A stretch of DNA of 64,000 nt, taken from Martelella limonii. GTDB lineage: Bacteria > Pseudomonadota > Alphaproteobacteria > Rhizobiales > Rhizobiaceae. This document shows positions 60,212 to 64,000 of the stretch, piece after piece. Under the pieces are notes generated by a model that saw nothing but the letters and a program-made list of their open reading frames with translations, did no database searches and was not told the origin of the DNA. Made by a program: the position numbers and the translations under genes. The stretch is taken from positions 124,001-188,000 of the forward strand of contig NZ_JABUOU010000003.1 in assembly GCF_013344475.1 (NCBI RefSeq). Reading direction: 5' to 3'. The first letter of the stretch is position 1; the number at the start of each line of letters is the position of its first letter.

Positions 60212-63200
60212 TTATTCCGCCGCGACACCCATGCGCATGCGCTCCATCTCCTCAAGCGCCCGGCGATATTCGACCGGCATCACCTTGCGGAACATCGGGC
60301 GGTAGTGGGCCCAGTCGTCCAGGATCGCCTTGGCGCGCGCCGAGCCGGTGTAGAGCATGTGGTTGTTGATGAGACGCACGAGACGTTCCTCGTCGTGGCG
60401 GGTCATGTCGCCGGACACATCGACGCGACCCTTGTGCATGATGTCGCCGCCATGGTGGTGGAGCTTTTCGAGCATGTCGTCTTCCTCCGGAACCGGCTCC
60501 AGCATGACCATGGCCATGTTGCAGCGGTCGGCAAAGCCGCCATCCTCATCGAGGACATAGGCAACGCCGCCGGACATGCCGGCTGCGAAGTTGCGGCCGG
60601 TGGAGCCGAGCACGACGACGATGCCGCCGGTCATGTATTCGCAGCCATGGTCGCCAACGCCTTCGACGACGGCGGCCGCACCGGAGTTGCGCACGGCAAA
60701 CCGCTCGCCGGCAACGCCATTGAAGTAGCACTCGCCCGCGGTTGCGCCGTAAAGCACGGTATTGCCGACAATGATGGACTCTTCCGCCACGATCGGAGAA
60801 TTCTCCGGCGGGCGGATGATGATCTTGCCGCCGGAAAGCCCCTTGCCGACATAGTCGTTGCCGTCACCAACGAGATCGAAGGTGACGCCATTGGCGAGGA
60901 ACGCGCCGAAGGACTGCCCGGCCGTGCCGGTCAGCTTCACCGTGATCGTGTCTTCCTTCAGACCCTTGTCGTTCCAGCGCTTGGCAACCTCGCCCGAGAG
61001 CATGGCGCCCGCCGAGCGGTCGACGTTCTTGATGACGGCCTCGATCGTCACCTTTTCCTTGTTCTCGAGCGCAGGCATCGCTTCGGCGATCAGCTTGCGG
61101 TCGAGAATATCGTCGATCGGGTGAACCTGACGCTCTGTCCAGAAGGTTGCTTCCTTGGGGGCATCAACCTTGTGGAAGATCTTCGAGAAATCGAGCCCTT
61201 CCGACTTCCAGTGCGCGATCGCATCGTCCTTGTCGAGGAATTCGACGGCGCCGATGACGTCGTTCAGGCTGGTGAAGCCGAGTTCGGCCAGAAGCTCGCG
61301 CAGCTCTTCGGCAACGAAGAAGAAATAGTTGACGACATGTTCCGGCGCGCCCTTGAAACGCTTCCTCAGAACCGGGTCCTGGGTTGCGACGCCAACCGGG
61401 CAGGTGTTCAGATGGCACTTGCGCATCATGATGCAGCCTGCCGCAATCAGCGGTGCGGTCGAGAAGCCGAATTCGTCAGCGCCGAGCATGGCGCCGATCA
61501 GCACGTCCCGGCCGGTCTTCAGCCCGCCATCGACCTGCAGCGCAATGCGCGACCTGAGACCGTTCAGCACCAGCGTCTGCTGGGTTTCGGCAAGGCCGAT
61601 TTCCCAGGGACTGCCGGCATGCTTCAGCGAGGTGAGCGGCGAGGCGCCGGTGCCACCGTCGAAGCCGGAAATGGTGATGTGGTCGGCGCGCGCCTTGGCG
61701 ACACCGGCGGCAACCGTGCCGACGCCCACTTCGGACACCAGCTTGACCGAGACATCCGCCGTCGGGTTGACGTTCTTGAGGTCGTAGATCAGCTGGGCCA
61801 GATCCTCGATCGAATAGATATCGTGGTGCGGCGGCGGCGAAATCAGGCCGACGCCCGGCGTGGAATGGCGGGTCTTGGCGATCGTCGCATCGACCTTGTG
61901 GCCGGGCAGCTGGCCGCCCTCGCCGGGCTTTGCGCCCTGCGCCACCTTGATCTGCAGCAGGTCGGCGTTGACGAGATATTCGGTGGTCACGCCAAACCGG
62001 CCCGACGCGATCTGCTTGATCGCCGACCGTTCCTTCGGATAGCTGCCATCGGGAAGCTTCAGATAGCGATCGCTTTCCTCGCCGCCTTCACCGGTGTTCG
62101 ACTTGCCGCCGATCTGGTTCATGGCGATTGCAAGCGTCGTGTGCGCCTCGCGCGAGATCGAGCCGAAGGACATGGCCCCGGTCGAGAAACGCTTCACGAT
62201 TTCGGAAGCCGGCTCGACATTTTCGAGCGGCACCGGCTTGCGGCCGATTTCCTCGGCGCTCTTGATCCGGAACAGGCCGCGGATCGTGTTCATGCGCAGC
62301 GCGCTGGCGTTTTCCATCTTCGCAAACGCATCGTAGCGGTCGCGGGCATTGCCGCGCACGGCGTGCTGCAGCTCCGCCACCGCATCCGGCGTCCAGGCAT
62401 GGGCCTCGCCGCGGATACGGTAGGCATATTCGCCCCCAATATCGAGCGTCGACGACAGGATCGGATCCTTGCCGAAGGCCGCACTGTGGCGCTGAGCGGT
62501 TTCCTCTGCAATTTCCTTGAGACCAACGCCTTCGATCATCGAGGCAGTTCCGAAGAAGAAGCGCTCGACGAACTCGGAGGACAGGCCGATCGCGTCGAAA
62601 ATCTGCGCGCCGCAATAGGACTGATAGGTCGAGATGCCCATCTTGGACATGACCTTGAGCATGCCCTTGCCGACCGCCTTGATGAAGCGATAGATCACCT
62701 CGCCGGAATCGACCTCCTGCGGGAACATGCCCTTGGCATGCATGTCAGAGAGCGTATCGAAGGCGAGATAGGGGTTGATGGCTTCCGCGCCATAGCCCGC
62801 CAGACAGCAGAAGTGATGGATCTCGCGCGGCTCGCCCGATTCGACCACGAGGCCGACCGAGGTGCGCAGACCCTTGCGGATCAGATGGTGATGGACGGCA
62901 GCCGTTGCCAAAAGCGCCGGGATCGCGATCCGGTCCGGACCGATCTGGCGGTCTGACAGCACGATGATGTTGTAGCCGCCGCGCACGGCCGCTTCCGCCC
63001 GTTCGCACAGCCGGTCGATCATCGCCGGCATGCCTTCGGCGCCCTGCTCCTCGCCATAGGTGATGTCGAGCGTCTTGGTGTCGAAACGATCTTCGGTGTG
63101 ACCGATCGAGCGGATCTTCTCGAGATCGCCATTGGTCAGGATCGGCTGGCGCACTTCCAGGCGCTTTTCGCGGGCGGCACCCTCATGGTCGAGAATGTTC

Positions 63201-64000
63201 GGACGCGGGCCGATGAACGACACCAGGCTCATCACCAGCTCCTCGCGGATCGGATCGATCGGCGGGTTGGTGACCTGGGCGAAGTTCTGCTTGAAATAGG
63301 TGTAGAGCAGCTTCGACTTGTCCGACATCGCCGAGATCGGCGTATCGGTGCCCATCGAGCCGATCGCTTCCTGACCCGTGGTCGCCATCGGCGACATCAG
63401 GATCTTGGTGTCTTCCTGGGTGTAGCCGAAGGCCTGCTGGCGATCGAGCAGCGATACGTCGCGGCGCAGCGCCCGGGGTTCGACCGGGTTCAGGTCCTCG
63501 AGGATCAGTTGGGTGCGGTCGAGCCAGGTCTGGTAGGGATGCATGCCGGCAAGCTCCGACTTGATCTCCTCGTCGGAAATGATCCGGCCCTTTTCCATGT
63601 CGATCAGCAGCATCTTGCCCGGCTGGAGACGCCACTTGGCAACGATGTTTTCCTCTGCCACCGGCAGGACGCCGGCTTCAGACGCCATGATGATCCGGTC
63701 ATCCTTGGTGATCAGGTAGCGCGCGGGGCGCAGACCGTTGCGGTCAAGCGTCGCGCCGATCTGGCGGCCATCGGTAAAGGCAACGGCTGCCGGGCCGTCC
63801 CACGGCTCCATCAGGGCGGCGTGGTATTCGTAAAATGCCTTCCGCTCGGGGCTCATCGACAGGTTGCCGGCCCAGGCTTCGGGGATCAGCATCATCACGG
63901 CATGCGCCATGGAATAACCGCCCTGCACCAGGAATTCGAGCGCGTTGTCGAAACAGGCGGTGTCGGACTGGCCCTCATAGGAAATCGGCCAGAGCTTCGA
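60212..64000 (-). CDS. gltB: Glutamate synthase large subunit, 5'-truncated by the window edge
   Basis: About 1262 codons seen; the gene runs past the right edge, so the N-terminal glutaminase part is mostly outside (full enzymes are about 1500-1570 aa). Visible are the linker and central regions, the FMN/2-oxoglutarate synthase domain ([28 protein letters not shown]) with the 3Fe-4S cysteines in [12 protein letters not shown], and the C-terminal beta-helix domain ([17 protein letters not shown]). Works with GltD. Confidence 0.95.
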   Translation of the reverse strand, partial: SKLWPISYEGQSDTACFDNALEFLVQGGYSMAHAVMMLIPEAWAGNLSMSPERKAFYEYHAALMEPWDGPAAVAFTDGRQIGATLDRNGLRPARYLITKDDRIIMASEAGVLPVAEENIVAKWRLQPGKMLLIDMEKGRIISDEEIKSELAGMHPYQTWLDRTQLILEDLNPVEPRALRRDVSLLDRQQAFGYTQEDTKILMSPMATTGQEAIGSMGTDTPISAMSDKSKLLYTYFKQNFAQVTNPPIDPIREELVMSLVSFIGPRPNILDHEGAAREKRLEVRQPILTNGDLEKIRSIGHTEDRFDTKTLDITYGEEQGAEGMPAMIDRLCERAEAAVRGGYNIIVLSDRQIGPDRIAIPALLATAAVHHHLIRKGLRTSVGLVVESGEPREIHHFCCLAGYGAEAINPYLAFDTLSDMHAKGMFPQEVDSGEVIYRFIKAVGKGMLKVMSKMGISTYQSYCGAQIFDAIGLSSEFVERFFFGTASMIEGVGLKEIAEETAQRHSAAFGKDPILSSTLDIGGEYAYRIRGEAHAWTPDAVAELQHAVRGNARDRYDAFAKMENASALRMNTIRGLFRIKSAEEIGRKPVPLENVEPASEIVKRFSTGAMSFGSISREAHTTLAIAMNQIGGKSNTGEGGEESDRYLKLPDGSYPKERSAIKQIASGRFGVTTEYLVNADLLQIKVAQGAKPGEGGQLPGHKVDATIAKTRHSTPGVGLISPPPHHDIYSIEDLAQLIYDLKNVNPTADVSVKLVSEVGVGTVAAGVAKARADHITISGFDGGTGASPLTSLKHAGSPWEIGLAETQQTLVLNGLRSRIALQVDGGLKTGRDVLIGAMLGADEFGFSTAPLIAAGCIMMRKCHLNTCPVGVATQDPVLRKRFKGAPEHVVNYFFFVAEELRELLAELGFTSLNDVIGAVEFLDKDDAIAHWKSEGLDFSKIFHKVDAPKEATFWTERQVHPIDDILDRKLIAEAMPALENKEKVTIEAVIKNVDRSAGAMLSGEVAKRWNDKGLKEDTITVKLTGTAGQSFGAFLANGVTFDLVGDGNDYVGKGLSGGKIIIRPPENSPIVAEESIIVGNTVLYGATAGECYFNGVAGERFAVRNSGAAAVVEGVGDHGCEYMTGGIVVVLGSTGRNFAAGMSGGVAYVLDEDGGFADRCNMAMVMLEPVPEEDDMLEKLHHHGGDIMHKGRVDVSGDMTRHDEERLVRLINNHMLYTGSARAKAILDDWAHYRPMFRKVMPVEYRRALEEMERMRMGVAAE

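Noticed and set aside
60305-62956. Plus-strand frame of 883 codons opposite gltB
   Set aside because: It mirrors gltB codons in a GC-rich gene and has no recognisable domain.

Overview
The window is a 64 kb piece of a GC-rich alphaproteobacterial chromosome, most likely from the order Rhizobiales/Hyphomicrobiales and close to Rhizobiaceae. The basis is a complete PhyR-NepR-EcfG general stress response locus with an HWE-family histidine kinase, the glnK-amtB and etfBA arrangements, a HIG1-type twin-transmembrane protein beside a PduO-type adenosyltransferase, and rhizobial-style palindromic intergenic repeats. Genus or species cannot be assigned from this sequence alone. No phage genes, rRNA or CRISPR array were seen. 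One tRNA (Leu, anticodon CAA) is present.

Layout. 1-5762: the 3' end of tamB, a ChaA-type cation/proton antiporter, a glutamate-receptor-like periplasmic domain/ion-channel protein and two aldo/keto reductases. 6310-10898: a carbohydrate ABC importer (binding protein, two permeases, ATPase), with an attenuator hairpin and a palindromic repeat after the binding-protein gene. 10950-21379: housekeeping genes, including a serine hydrolase, a stress-type SDR, YjbQ, EtfBA, a PduO-type adenosyltransferase, a macrodomain protein, a second SDR, BrkB, GluQRS, a DNA glycosylase and an HNH endonuclease.

21401-41015 is a complete 19.6 kb Tn7-like transposon. Imperfect terminal inverted repeats begin TGT and end ACA. 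The ends are flanked by an exact 5-bp duplication (CTCGG at 21396-21400 and 41016-41020), and related subterminal repeats lie at both ends. It encodes TnsA-, TnsB-, TnsC- and TniQ/TnsD-like proteins and sits 16 bp after the stop codon of the HNH endonuclease gene. Its cargo is a 1203-aa membrane KAP/YobI-type P-loop NTPase, a 2045-aa protein with an N-terminal Mrr-like PD-(D/E)XK nuclease domain, TPR-like helices and a PIN-like domain, a metallophosphoesterase and a Lon-like AAA ATPase. A candidate small RNA with its own promoter and terminator lies just upstream of tnsA. The two giant proteins are the best candidates here for an undescribed, possibly anti-phage, system. That function is inference only.

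42139-49515: amtB-glnK behind a sigma-54 promoter, a TetR regulator divergent from an alpha/beta hydrolase with two palindromic operators between them, TesB, a UbiH-type monooxygenase, and a DUF2946 plus YcnI/PCu(A)C fusion pair likely tied to copper. 49641-54160: the stress locus, with ecfG-nepR divergent from phyR, DUF1328 and CsbD small proteins, and a CHASE-HWE kinase. EcfG-type promoters (GGAAC...CGTT or close variants) precede nepR, phyR, the DUF1328 gene and csbD, so the locus reads as one self-regulated module. 54196-64000: tRNA-Leu, a YqaA/DedA-like protein, DsbB, KpsF, GalU, then glutamate synthase gltD and gltB (gltB cut by the window edge). A UPF0145 protein and a VapBC-type toxin-antitoxin pair lie between gltD and gltB.
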